Notes: generated by a model from the sequence alone, not told the origin. Positions 1 through 11,983 are shown, numbered from the stretch's first letter. The stretch is DNA of 64,000 nucleotides from Papaver somniferum (GCF_003573695.1 NC_039363.1:154592406-154656405), one strand, 5' to 3'. Numbers and translations are program-made.

Positions 1-75
1 TATAATCTAATTCTAGCAGAAGATGATTATTTAGGCACAGATGGATTCACAATTGATTTTTTTTTCTTTTATTAG

Positions 76-211
76 GTCTGGTCGTATATACGTTGTTGAC
101 ACACAGGATCCAAAGGCTCCTCGTTTGGAAAAGGCTGTTCAGTCGGGAGGAGTTGTTCAAATGACTAGATTAGCGTATCCCACATACTTCTCAAAATACG
201 GCAGTAGATAA
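76..211 (+). pseudogene. Selenium-binding-protein-like exon fragment
   Basis: After a pyrimidine-rich stretch ending in a possible acceptor AG (74-75), one frame reads SGRIYVVDTQDPKAPRLEKA and later TRLAYP, then stops at 209-211. This resembles the segment of plant selenium-binding protein (methanethiol oxidase family) that begins SGRIYAIDT and ends TGLAFPHTAH. After LAYP the reading no longer resembles the family, and no other exon is seen downstream. It is either the edge of a gene lying left of the window or a captured/decayed exon. The assignment rests on about 40 residues and was not tested by a database search. Confidence 0.42.
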
Positions 212-928
212 TAATTTGGTACCTAAAAATACGTTTGATTATAACCATAGACTATAGTCAAACCAGGGTTAGCTGACATCAAAAATTGCCAAATGCTTGG
301 CCTAGGTGCTCGCTAGAGCAAAAAAATTTCCTAAAAATACGTACGGTTAATTCCAAGAGCTAATAAGTAATAATCACTAAAAGTCTTTAATGGCTCACTT
401 ATAAGTAAACAGTGAATCAAATTCAATGTAAAGTGGATAATTAGACAGTAAACAAAATAGGATATTATGGTCAAATCCATCAACAAAATCAACAATAATA
501 GAAATAATTAACAAACAAAATAATAGAAATCAAAAGAAAAAGACAAAGAAATTGATTTATAAAATAAATCCTAGGTTTTTTCCTTTCTTTTTCTCTTCTC
601 CGTTTTTTGTTCCTTTTTTTATATTTTTTAAACTATTTTATTGTTTATGTATAAACTAGAACATGTTTCCTTAATAACGGAAAGACGTTTCTCGTTGACA
701 CAATTAACTATATTTTAGTTTGTGGCCCCTTACAAATATTTTTTTACTCCTATGAATTTTTTTGATTTACAGAAAATGCTCTTTTGTTTTCTTTTTTAAT
801 ATGAAGTGCATGTATAATGTGGCCTCCTAAATTTGTGACCCAATGCAAGGCATTTCCTGCATGGGCCCAAAGCCGACTCTCGCACAAATCATGTAAGATG
901 TTACCAGGCGATTTTCATATGATCATTT
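212..928. other. AT-rich non-coding stretch, nothing recognised
   Basis: No open frame with protein-like composition, no RNA gene and no terminal repeats were recognised. The stretch is AT-rich with T and A runs around 560-640. It lies between the exon fragment and the first LTR fragment. Confidence 0.4.
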
Positions 929-1351
929 TTTGACTTTCGTCAAGAATATAACATGAACTTGGTTAAAGCGAAAGCTTACAAACATATATTTCGAGAAATA
1001 TGTAAGCGAGTGAAACTCGGCTCGAAATATCAAATGTGTATAATCGAATACTATATAGCTATACGACTTTTGTCTCAATATAGGAGATAGTATAGAAATA
1101 GACTTTCCGAGTGATAGATGAGTTTCAGTCTCCACATACCTTTTTTTGATGAAGTTCCACAAGCTCTCCTTAGTAGTTCGTCGTCTTCAATTGATGAACG
1201 CCGTGAAGTTTAAAACTCAACTACACAATCTATCCTAGTCAGAGACATAGCTATAAGTAGACTAGAAATCAAGACTTATAGTTTTGATCACTAAACTTTA
1301 AAAACAAGCTTGAGATAGCAACGCTTGCGAGTTTGACCGAGTAGTGCTCTA
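929..1351 (-). mobile_element. 5' end of a TGTTAGAGCA-family LTR, minus orientation
   Basis: Read on the minus strand this begins TGTTAGAGCACTACTCGG at 1351 and runs leftward to about 929. It matches the first ~420 bp of the 5' LTR at 49513-51847 in the same orientation. Shared words on the plus strand include GACTTTCGTCA, GGCTCGAAATA and GAGATAGCAACGC. It abuts, at 1351/1352, an LTR body of the same family in the opposite orientation. Confidence 0.75.
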
Positions 1352-3108
1352 ACAGTATTGATTCAACAGTTGAAGTCCGGGAACTATAGTATGCATACCC
1401 GTATATGTACTGAGTTCGGTCATGAACGACAGTATGTGTACCTGTTTGCATACTGGCGAACAAGACCAAGTCCGGGAACTTAGGTATGCGTACCCATTTG
1501 CATACTTGAGTGGGTTAAGTTCTACAATCGGTTAAGTATGTTTACGTACTCATGTAAAAATACATTTATATAATAAGGAATGCAATCTTTGCAAACCTTG
1601 GCTATAATGTCATTGAATTGATTCGAGTGAATCAACACCGATTTTGCTTCAGTTGTGTCTTGTATACTTCTATGAGAATATAAACAATTGAATAACTCTA
1701 TAACTAGTTTTATTTGAGTCATTTGAACTAGTTGTGATTAAGATGAACAAGGTTGATATGAAAGTGTTCATATGCTAACTTCGGTTAACTATGTTGAGCC
1801 AACTAAATGTACACGTTTAGGTACGGTTATCCATATCTGAATGAAGGTACATTTCATTTGTGTGTAACAAGCCAAGACCATCAAACGGTCGAAAGATATT
1901 GGCTTGAATCTAATCAGGTTTTCATCTAACGGTGAATATTGAATGCGTACCAAGGTAACATTGATTTCAAACCCTGATTTGATGACTATATAAGGGAAAA
2001 CTCTAGCAGCTGGGAAACCTGATTCCCACACCTCATGTGTGATACTAGTTGCGACTAGAGTCGTTTCTCCTTTAACCTAGGTTTTTCCTAAAACCATTAT
2101 AGGTTAACAACTTAAAGACTTCATTTGGATTTTGAAGCCAGACCCAACTATTTTCTCTGTAGTTGTGTGTTCTGATCTTACTTTGTTTTATCGTATTGAG
2201 TACTATATTCTCTAATATTTGCTCGAGATTTATCTCCGATAGGTAAGATATAAAAAGTAATCACAAATATATTCGTCTCATTCTTTGTAATTCCACAATA
2301 TCTTGTTCCGCTGCCATACAGTTAAGTTTTTGTGAGGTGATTGATATTACTAGGATATTCTTCGGGAATATAAGTCTGGTATATCAATTGGTTCCTGTTC
2401 ACCTTGATTTATCAAAAGACGAAACAAAAACTTCGTAGGTATTTCTCTGGGAGACAGATTTATGTATTCAGTAGACTTTTCTTTGTGAGACAAATTTGTT
2501 TATCAAGTCTTCGACTCTGGGTCGTAGAAACTCTTAGTTGTGGGTGAGATCAGCTAAAGGAATCAAGTGTGTACAGTCCTTATGGGATTTAGAGACGTAA
2601 GTAACGTGACCGTACCTTAATCGGTGTGACATCGGTTAGGGCTCAACTACATTCCAGTCCGAAGTTATCTTGTAGTAGGATAGAATCTGTAGCGGCTTAA
2701 TACAGTGTGGTGTTAAAATTTGGACTAGGTCCCGGGGGTTTTCTGCATTTACGGTTTCCTCGTTAACAAAACTTCTGGTTTCTGTGTTATTTCTTTTCCG
2801 CATTATATTTTATATATAATTGAAATATCATAGGTTGTGCGTAGTTCAAATAATTGGTAAATCCAACCTTTGTTTGTTGATTAAAATTTATTGGTACCAT
2901 CCAAGTTATTTCTCATATTAATCTGGCTCACGGATTTCTATATGTTCGATTGCAGGTTGATTTGAGAAATTGAGATATAACTCTTGGATATATTTTCCTT
3001 GATTGAGTCTGAGTGTCTAGTTGATTCTCTTGGAAATATATTAGAGTTGGTCCATAGAGATTGCCTAAAAAAAATATTTGGTGTGGTTGTTAGACACCCG
3101 CTTTTTCA
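1352..3108 (+). mobile_element. LTR body and 3' end, TGTTAGAGCA family, plus orientation
   Basis: The stretch from 1352 to 3108 aligns by eye with the solo LTR at 28807-30832 and, reversed, with 49513-51300. Landmarks are GGTTTCCTCGTTA near 2753, TTTCTTTTCCGCATTATATT near 2790, AGGTTGTGCG near 2832 and the terminal CCCGCTTTTTCA ending at 3108. The family's 3' boundary is ...TTTTTCA, so the end is intact. No Met-tRNA primer site follows, so this is not a 5' LTR. The first few hundred bases of the LTR are missing from this orientation and part of them occurs inverted at 929-1351. Confidence 0.72.
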
Positions 3109-4219
3109 CAATCAAATTGCTTTAAATATGCAAGCTCCGCTTTTAATTAAAGATGGGAGTAGGATGGTCGACGCGTTTAATTTCTTAAGAAAATAGATCT
3201 TGAACGCTAAAATTAGCCGCAAACTAATCACGACCATACGACTGGGCAAGCTCCATTAGCTAACTCCAACTCTTGCAAACTCGGTAAACAAGGTGTTGTT
3301 ATGACAACCGGTCGTCCACCTATTACCTCGACCAATCATATCGCTTCTAGCCTACCTGCTTCTACTCCAAATTGTTATCCAAAGTAGGCTAGTCGAGCTG
3401 CTTCTTATATATAAGAAAATTAATCTAAACCGCCCAAGTCAGTCGTGGAACGATCACGACCATACGACTTGGCATGTCGATTTAACAAGCTTGGCCCTCT
3501 CCCAATATGACCGAGCAAGCTTCATGACATTCACCTACGGGCCCTTTACTATTTCAGCCAATCAGGTATTTCCTAGCTTTCCTGCTTTGCTATGAATCAT
3601 CGCCCAAAGAAGGTTTGTCACGCGACTTGAAAGGTTCTTAATTAGGTCAATGGCAGTCAATGGCAGTCTTAAAACGATTTTAGCCGTTTGACTTAGCCGG
3701 CCGATTGACCGGCTTAGATCCAATTTTGGGCGACCAATGAGGTGCCATAATGATTGCTGGTCACCCCTCTCCTATGAGGACCGATCACCCTGTCCCCAAC
3801 ATACTTGAACAGCTCCTGGCAACCGTGAAGTCCGTGATGAGCGGGCTTTATACAATGATGCTTTACATGCATCGATCATTTTTGAGCTGCTTACTTAAAA
3901 GCGATATTTTACATCCGTTGATTGCAAACCATATTTTATGAGTATCGATTTCATAAATAATTAAATTATTTATTTAACTTAAAAGCACCGTATGCTATTT
4001 TTTGAACGCTGATTCACGGCAAGTCTCATTCATACGACTTGACTTGTCATTTATGACCACCTTTCGCCTAGCTTGTGCATGATTATCGAAATAATTAGGT
4101 CTTGCAAGCAAGACCCACTCAGCAACTACCATGTAAGACGTGTTTTATTCTTCATGTGGCTTGCTCCATATTTTCTACAAAAAATACTTGAGACATCAAA
4201 CATGTCATAAACTGGGGGA
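3109..4219 (+). mobile_element. Probable retroelement internal/3' untranslated remnant
   Basis: No protein domain was recognised here. The stretch has a diffuse repeated vocabulary (CGACCATACGACT at about 3230 and 3460, CATACGACTTG at about 4030) and ends in AAACTGGGGGA, which looks like a polypurine tract immediately before a TG-starting LTR at 4220. I infer the 3' untranslated part of a retroelement on the plus strand; coding regions are absent. Confidence 0.35.
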
Positions 4220-5120
4220 TGTTCATCGGGGTATTGGTCTGGCGGTTTACAGCGTGCGGCATTCAACACGCCCATTGTGAGAAAGGGTCGGGAAAGGCGG
4301 ACAATTGATGGCAGTAGAGAAGTAGTGGATGTAAACCGACCAGTCTTCCCTTCACAATAGGGAAATGGTTCTCACCATTTTTACACGATCCTCACTTCTC
4401 TATCACTCAAATACTTCCACTTCCTATGAGATCAGGGTGTTTTTATGACTTACTATAAATATATTGTATTTATTGGAAAACGACAAGAATCATTAACGCA
4501 AGTATCCCGAGAATATAGAGAATTTGCAGCTTACCATATTTTGCAACAAGTTCCATTTTCTGAGATAAGTCATAAATAACCACATCTTACAGAATCTATC
4601 TCTGTGATCTCCGCACCTTCTTTGCTTCCCTCCCTAAGATCAACCTTTCTCTTTCATTTCACGACCGAAGCAAGAGTGGATCAGTCTTTTCTTGGTTTAG
4701 GCCAGAATTGTACATATTGATCTCTCGAATCTAAAGTACTCCTGTGTAGTAAATTTTTTTAGGGTCTAGACTCGTTTCTCATCGACACACCCGATTTACC
4801 TTTTTCAGCAGAATTAGTTTTTACCCTACTACAACCTGGTAATGCATCCATAATAAAAATTAATCTTGATCATAACCACGCTAATATCTTCGCGAAAGAA
4901 TCCATGATTGATCTCGAGCGATAAAATTAATAAAAAAATGCACAAAGTAGTAGAGTCATGCTGATAACGTGTTGAAGTATACATAGAATATGAAACAACA
5001 GAAGAAGGAGGACTCTTATTCATTAGAGATAAGTTACATGTTACATAGGTTTAAGCCATTATATATAGGTTACGAGTTAAATCTATATGGGCCGCACATA
5101 CATGGGCTCAAGGCCCTACA
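4220..5120 (+). mobile_element. Probable LTR (~0.9 kb), TGTTCATC...CCCTACA
   Basis: The segment starts TGTTCATCGGGG directly after a purine tract and ends GGCCCTACA, giving TG...CA boundaries of about 901 bp. No second copy is present in the window, so the boundaries rest on the tract and the TG/CA rule only. Confidence 0.45.
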
Positions 5121-6888
5121 ACATGCGTATTTTTAAATAGAAAAAACGATTGATAATCAGTCAACTAGTCGAACTTTCAATTTTTACGGTTAATTGATTC
5201 CATACCTCTTAAAAAACCCTATATCCTTCGTGCTTTAAAAATTGTGTAAAAATGAAAACAATTCATTTTAGGAACATAAAGAGTATATAAGATTAATTAA
5301 TCTTATTTATCGATGAAAAATGGAACACCGGTCCATGCCCTCCAAGCAAACATGTCACGAAGGAGAAATGCATAAAATTTATCCCATGCAGTATAAGCAT
5401 AAAAATGATTTACTTATTTTCTTGATAAAATTTCTCAAATATTAACTGATATTAGCTTATAGTTCTAAAACAAGGTGTAACAGTATCGTTTCAAGTTCCG
5501 TGGAAAAATAAAAAAAACTTTGAACCATCATGTTATCAGTGGAAACTTTAAGCCTTCATCCAAATATTGATGAAGGGAGTAAATAAATCGGTGCAGATAA
5601 ACTATATAAAAGGTGTCTCCCGAAAGTATAGGCTCAATAATATCCCGATGAGACATACTCAAATAGCGCATGAAAAAATTGTTTTTTCCATAAAAGAGGA
5701 TAATCTCGGCAAATACATTGATAAAACCGATTCAGAAAAACAGAAACCTTACATGAATTTTTCAAGATTACAAAATAATCATTCAAGTTATAGTATCTCC
5801 ACCAATTTTTGCCTATCAATCCTATCCCTTCAAACCTAGAAACAGTTTCAGAGGACCTTCTTCTCTCTCGCAAAGGAGAGGAACAAACAACTAGGGAATC
5901 TATTAAAGTTTTGATTACCTAATGCAATCAGGGTAACAATGACCCAACTAACAGTAACAATATTTAAACAATAACCAAAGTGTCTTGAGTAACAGTAGTA
6001 ACCAATGTGTCTTGAGTAGCAGTGGTAGTCTGAATCCGTCTTAAAGAGTCTGAATCGGGACGAATCGGGCTGTCTCGGCAATGAAGATGTTGCAACAGTT
6101 ATAGTGATTGAAAAACTTGAAGAAAATCTTGAATAATGAATTGATACTATCTTGGTTTCCCTGACTTGAATTACTGCCATGCTTGTTGCTTCCAAGAGAG
6201 AGGTTTATCAGAATCATTTCCAGACGGAAAAAATTGTTGAAACTAGACTTTTTTTAACATCTAAAACAAAAGAGTTTGCCCGGTTATCCTCGTAAAATAT
6301 TTATTTGGATACCATAAACAATTCCACCTCTCCAAAAACAAAAGTCAATCTCATAAACTGGAAGCAAAAACCATTTGTTTCACTAAGAATAAAATTTTTT
6401 GCTTTGGAAATCTTTCGTTCTTAAACTTACTTTTGCCGAAATCTTATTTTTTCCTTTACCATATAGGAAATAAATTTTACTAGTGAAAATTAAGTAACAA
6501 CGAGGTTATCTATTCCAGAAGTAGAAAAATTGCTTCTTAGGATATATCTAACACCCTCTAGGAACAATCTTTGAAGACATTATCCCTCAGGGAACTTCTC
6601 ATTTTCATGCTATCACAACATCTTAAATGATTATTTCCGTGAAGGAAGCACCATGAGCCTGAAAAGGATATTAATATTAAGCAACCTTTTTCAAAGGAGA
6701 ATTGTTGCCCAAGTTCTGAAATAAATAAATCACTTGGGAAATGAAGATATAGAACAATTTCCCGCACCCTTTCTGTTTCTCCCTCTCTCTCCTACTTTAG
6801 ATTATGTTTTTGGCGGGCCTAAGCGCTGACCAGTTCCTCAATGATACAAGAAAATAAATAAAAAAATTGAGCTAAAAAAACCTGTTTG
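5121..6888. other. Non-coding region, no gene recognised
   Basis: Open frames here are short and low-complexity; none matches a family I know. A small imperfect direct repeat, GTGTCTTGAGTA(A/G)CAGT, occurs at about 5980 and 6010. The region separates the retroelement remains from the left terminus of MULE A. Confidence 0.4.
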
Positions 6889-6970
6889 ATTGGAGGCCAT
6901 GGAAAATAATTGGGGGCTATGAAATTTTATTTGCACCCCAAATTTTTCAGGGGCGTATAAATACGAATAT
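6889..6970 (+). repeat. MULE A left terminal inverted repeat
   Basis: Begins ATTGGAGGCCATGG and continues with a second TTGGGGGC block at about 6910, mirroring the right terminus at 19327-19408. The similarity is clear over about 30 bp and becomes patchy further in. Confidence 0.6.
6956..6963 (+). promoter_or_regulatory. TATA box candidate for the PMD gene
   Basis: TATAAATA lies inside the left terminal region, about 270 bp before the ATG at 7236 and ahead of a CT-rich leader (7085-7140). MULE terminal repeats commonly carry the element's promoters. Confidence 0.4.
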
Positions 6971-7235
6971 GAAAATACTATTTTACCTTTACTAAATCTA
7001 AATCTTAAAAATCAGTTAATCACTAATTAACCACCCTAATTAAGTCCCTCAATTTATACCCTAAACTAAAAGAGAAATCAGTTTCATTTCTCTTCTTCTT
7101 CATCTTCCTCCCCTCCTCTTCATATTCTCCACCACCATTATTAATGACTCTCCCCGAAGAAAAAAAATTTCTTCAATTGATTCATCGCGTAATCGTCTAT
7201 GATAAAACTTTAATCGACGATTAACTTCCACAAAG

Positions 7236-10200
7236 ATGGCTCGTACAAAGCAGATCGCTAGAAAAGCACTTCAAATCCATAATCTCGTAGATACGGTAAA
7301 AGGAAAAGTATACGTGAGAAGAACTCCCAAACTCGAAAAATAGAAACCCAAGAAAGGAATGGCTCCAATTAGAAGGTATGTGAACTAAAACCCAATTTCT
7401 ATTCGATTTTTTGTTGTGTTTTGATTGTGTAATCGAGTTTGGTAACTGAAATTTAGAAGTTACAGTGTGTGGGTCGTTATTATCGAGAAATAATAACCTA
7501 ACGACCCTTGTGTTTGCATGAGACTGTATGAAAAATCGTTAGCATGTTAGGTTGAATATGAAGACCCTTTTTTTGCTACCTGAAATTTGTTTGTCCTAGA
7601 AAAGAGTCGTTTATGTATTGGGATGAAGATGACGACTCTTTCTGGACGACCCTTCTGCATTCTTAACGACCCTATGAGAGAAAATAACAGCCTCTCTGTC
7701 CAAATATTTTCAAGGGTCGTCATCTTTAATTGGTAGAATCATCATTTAGTTTTATACGTTACCAACTATATTAGATTCGTCAGTTTGTCCTGAAGGGTCG
7801 TTTATTTGTTAGACCATCACATTGATGACCCTTTAGCTGATGATAACTCATATTCTCATTTTTATACAATGTGTTTGGGATATAGTACCAAGAAGACCAA
7901 ATACAAGGTTGCAATGATGATAACTCCTCCTTCCAAAGATCCCCACCACGATAAATACTTACTTGCCGGTCCATTACGCGGAAGAAAGCCGAGTGAGGTA
8001 ACCTTTTTTATCAACGAACCAAGAGACAAAGGTGATGAGTCTTCGGATTCGTCGGAATCATCCTATCCTGTTATTTCCTCTAGCGGGAGCGATGAAGAAT
8101 AAAAAAATGAGTTACAACAAGATCCTCCCGTACAAGGTGAAGAAGAGGAAGAGGAGAGTGATGGTAATGGTAATGGTGATGAGGAGGATGATGGTAATGG
8201 TAGTGAAGAGGAGGCGGAAGAGGATGAAGGAAATAATGGTGGCGAAGAGAGGGATGATGAGGATGAAGGTAATGATGATGGTGATAAGGATGATGAAGGT
8301 AAAGATGTTGGTGATAAAGATGATGAGGAGGATAAAGGTGATGATGCTGGTAATAAGGGGGGTGAAGAGATTGAACAGCCGAAGCCGACAAAGAGGGTAA
8401 AGAAGGATGGAACGGATATTGCACCCAGCGCGAGACACGTTCCCGCTACTCATTTGCTGCTATCACCTCTTCGCAGTGGTAAACCCATAGGAGAACCTAG
8501 AGATAGCTGCGAATTTCTATTTGGATATCCCGGATCGTGGGCTCATACCATCTATGAGACAACCGTAAGAATCCAAACTTTTCTTGTTATTTGATTAGTC
8601 GATGTTAAGTTGTTTTTAAAAAAAAAATATATGTATATGTTTCTATTTTGTAGGATCATAAGAATGTCGCACGTCTTTTCAGGCACCAATCTTCTTTTAA
8701 GAAAATGGAGTTGTGGCCGCTAGAAGGTGAATGTGCAAGAGTCAGAGCGTATGTTAAAAACTCCGGTTTGTATGCTGCCGTTGAGAACTCAGTGATTGCA
8801 TATGACAAGGTCGCAGTATCTACTTTATGTTAAAGGTATTACGCTGAATTCGACATGTTCCAATTCCCTTTTAGCGAGATGGCAGTTACTCCTGATGATG
8901 CAGAACAGATATTAGGGTTGCAGGTCGAAGGTAAATCCACCAATGAGAAGTTCAAGAAAAGGCCTAGTTGGGATGATATCTATGGGTGGACCAAGAACTT
9001 TTTTGGCTGGGATAAAGAAACCACTGATGGGTTTTTTGTGCCGGGAACCAAATACGCGAAAAAAGAGTTCAAACTTGTTAAGATTATGGAGATGTTTGCT
9101 GGGACACAAAAAAAGGAAGACAGTGAGGGTCTCTCTGATATGGAATTTCGTTATGCGGCGGCCGCGTATTTGTTGTACGTCCTTACGTCAGTTATATTTC
9201 CTGACAACAAAGGTAATAGGGTCAACGCCAAGCTTCTTCAGCTTTTGGATCCCTTGGAAGATGTGAACAAATACTCTTGGGGGACTGCCATAGTTGCACA
9301 TTTGAATGGTCAGCTTTCCCAAGAATCTCGCGAACGAACTTCTCAAATTAATGACAATTTGGGTCTACTCCAGGTATTTGGATTGATGAAAGTTGTCTTG
9401 TTTGTGTAATTTTTTTTTCTTTAATCTTTTTATGTTGATTGTTTTGAATTTTTTCGTGTTATAGGTGTGGTTTTATGATCATTTCCCGTCACTGATCAAA
9501 GATAATGAAGACGTAAAACTCAGCTCAGAGTAGAGCGAAGGTAGTCCAACATGTAGACGGTATGAGTTCACTGGTTCTCAACATAAGGAACAAAATGATG
9601 CGTTGGTAGCAATGCGCCAAAAATTGGACAACATCACGACGAAAGAGGTAATATTTAATCTGTATAAGGAAATTAGAGTTGGTGCAATGGAAGAAGTTGT
9701 GTTTTACCATGGCCCTTTGTTTCACCCTTACGGTTTCTCAATGTACAATCCGATGAGAATCATGCGTCAACTTGGATTTATTCAAGATTCACCCGATGAA
9801 GGCTATGTACCTCCGTTCAAGCACAAGTTGGAAAAGTGTGAGGCTGACGTGTCGGACATAAAGGTGGTTTACGAACCTGAACCTCATACCAATCATTGGA
9901 ATGCTAGACACTCTATGCTAGTAGACATCACAGATTGGGCGCATGTCAATGAAGGTCACGAGGAAACAACAGATTATATTGTATGGTACGTAGGGTTCTC
10001 GCATTTTCGGGTGATACGGATAGATCAGACTACGGGTAGGAGGACCAATAGAGCATCCTCCTCTTCTTCTCAAGCTGACACTAGAGATGATACTACAATT
10101 CTTGCACTAGTGGTGAGTATTTATTTTTGAAATTGTGTTATAAATCTACATTCAAATATAAGTTTTCTAAGGGTGAATTCGTATTTGAATGCATATAGAG

Positions 10201-10528
10201 GGAACGAATGAAGCTTTTTGTCAAGTCATTGTGTTGCTCGGGTGACAAAGGAGAAGTGTTTGATCCTGAGAAGCAACGTCGGTACGTTGATTACTGCACG
10301 CACATTGAAAATCCCAATGCAAAGAAGATGTTTGTTGAGATTGCTAAGGAAGGTAAGAGGACCCGGAAAACACGTAGGCAGCTAGCACAAGAACGTGTTG
10401 AACAGGTGAAGTGTAGCCAACATAGAGATGAACAAGGTGCTAGGGAAGTTGGTGGTTCCCGGGGGGAAGTGATACTCAGGGTCCTCCTAAGAAAAGACGG
10501 AAAGTTTCCAGGTCAGGGAGGTAAATAG
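7236..10528 (+). pseudogene. Plant-mobile-domain (PMD) protein gene of MULE A, with histone-H3-like first exon
   Basis: Exons inferred from sites: 7236-7375 (donor GTATGT), an exon starting near 7806 and ending 8564 (GTAAGA), 8654-9373, 9465-10112 (GTGAGT), 10199-10528. Exon 1 starts MARTKQIARKAL, matching nine of the first ten residues of mature histone H3. Exon 2 encodes a long Asp/Glu/Gly tract (about 8136-8350) followed by PKPTKRVKKD. Exons 3-4 show the PMD signature: FQFPFSEMAVTPDDAEQILG, AAYLLYVL, KYSWGTAIVAHLNGQL, VWFYDHFP, MRQLGFIQD. This is the family of Arabidopsis MAIN/MAIL1 and of many transposon-borne relatives. In-frame stops occur at 7341, 8100, 8831 and 9531. Near the end a G6 run (about 10460) appears to have shifted the frame: the next frame reads PPKKRRKVSRSGR and stops at 10524, a nuclear-localisation-like tail. 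The join of exons 1 and 2 is uncertain. Confidence 0.68.
7455..7812. repeat. GAGTCGTTA/GGGTCGT motif array A1 (PMD intron)
   Basis: About nine copies on both strands within the putative first intron, for example TAACGACCC at about 7497, AGAGTCGT at about 7603, GACGACTC and GACGACCC near 7630-7655, and GGGTCGT near 7712 and 7795. The core is RGTCGT(T/C) or its complement. Confidence 0.75.
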
Positions 10529-10734
10529 AATATGGTGGTCTTGAGTGTTTCATTTTACTTTATGACTTGAACTTTTGTGTTTGTTGAAACAACTTATGTG
10601 TTTGGTTTGGATGGTTTGTTGAAACTACTTATGTGTTTGGTTTTTATGGATTGTTGAAGCTACTTTGTTTTCATAAGATTTTAGAAGGATGTTTACAGGT
10701 ATCTTTGTTAGAATAATTTTGGACTCTAAGGCAG

Positions 10735-11400
10735 ACAAGATTATACATTGTAGAAGAGTAGAGTCGTCAGCTTTAATTATAGCAGAATAACGACCCTAGA
10801 TGTGATAGTTGGATTTCCCATGTCAGAAAAAGAGTCGTTAAGTGACTGAAATAGCATACTAACGACCCACTGAGAAATTAAAACAAAGAGAACATCTTAA
10901 TTTTGATGTCTAGAGTCGTTACGGTTATATGGAAACCAATGAAGACCCTGGGTTTAAAAAACATCCAGGAGATGAACCAAATTATATATAGTTGAGTCGT
11001 TAGGTTGATCATATAGCATATTAACGATTCTAGAAGTGTATTAACTCCTGAGAATAGGTATATACAGTGGTTGGTAGTTATATGGAAACCGATGACGACC
11101 CTTAGTAAGAAAAACATCCAGGAGATGAACCAAATTACCTAAAATGGAGTCATTAGGTTTATCATATAGAACATTAACGACTCTAGTTGTGTATTAAATC
11201 CAGAGAATACCAATTTTTGGTATATAGAGACGTTGCTTTTTATATGCAAACCAATAACGACCCTTTGAAACAAAAACTTCCAGGAGATGAACCAACTTTT
11301 CTATAGTGGAGTCGTTAGGTTGATCATATAACAGAAGAACGAATCTGTTTACAGTCGTTAGTGTGGATATTATAAAGGTGGACGACCCAGTATTGAAAGT
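10735..11400. repeat. GAGTCGTTA motif array A2
   Basis: The densest cluster of the motif, with roughly 17 occurrences on both strands, several set in a larger repeated phrase: GAGTCGTTAGGTTGATCATA at about 10995 and 11310, and CATCCAGGAGATGAACCAAA at about 10961 and 11114. It lies between the convergent ends of the PMD gene and the minus-strand SANT-like gene. Confidence 0.78.
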
Positions 11401-11473
11401 TTAAATTGGAACGAGAATGCACTTTGATTTCATTAAGAAAATAACATTACATGAATCTCGTATTACATAAGAG

Positions 11474-11983
11474 TTAATATGGGTATTCTAGAATTTGACA
11501 CATAAAATGTTCGTCGATGAACCTCCTAAAACATCGATACAACGTGGTATATTCTTTGTGGTGAATGAACTACATTTCCCCGTTACAAATTCTCCCTAGC
11601 CCATTGAAACGTTCCAGCTGAAATTCAATAACTTCTTAAACTTTAGTATGATGTTTGTGTAACATATTCAATGAAACGATGCGAACTTTTAACGATGAAT
11701 ATTATCGGATTGGATTACTTACCTTTTCCCTAAGAGGATCTTGTGGATGATGTTCGTATACCATACTCCTAACCTTAACATACTCTCGCATTGAAATTTT
11801 CATGTGGTTGAATCGAAAATCCAAGTCTCTCCACTTGCTGTTATTTGGATTCCCGGTTCGACCGTTAAAGAACTCTTTAATTCTCTTCCAAAACATGGAA
11901 TAGATTTCATTCAGACGTTCACAAAACGTATTAGCAAACGGTTTAACGAGACATGAATCTTCATACGGTTTCCATTCCGCCAT
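11474..11983 (-). pseudogene. SANT/Myb-like accessory protein of MULE A (minus)
   Basis: Exon 1 (11723-11983) gives 87 residues starting MAEWKPYEDSCLVK, with FWKRIKEFFNGRTGN and WRDLDFRFNHM, then a GTAAGT donor. Exon 2 (11474-11617) reads EYTTLYRCFRRFIDEHF and ends in a normal stop. Spacing of Trp and hydrophobic residues and the two-exon layout resemble the SANT-like proteins often annotated as glutathione S-transferase T3-like or NAM-associated, which are also found in other DNA transposons. A TAG interrupts exon 2 at codon 16. Two more divergent relatives lie at 16859-18387. The function is inferred to be DNA binding. Confidence 0.5.

Noticed and set aside
1269..2031. Minus-strand frames of 66-80 residues
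   Set aside because: They fall within LTR sequence and match no protein family; related LTR copies do not preserve them.
2984..3196. 70-residue frame starting MDIFSLIESECL
   Set aside because: It starts inside the LTR 3' end and crosses the LTR boundary into unrelated sequence.
5848..6195. 115-residue minus-strand frame with Tyr/Ser-rich repeats
   Set aside because: The composition comes from a short DNA repeat, with no family resemblance, splice context or neighbouring signal.
8080..8453. Long antisense frames rich in His/Tyr/Ile/Thr
   Set aside because: They are shadows of the sense-strand Asp/Glu/Gly tract made of GAT/GAA/GGT codons.
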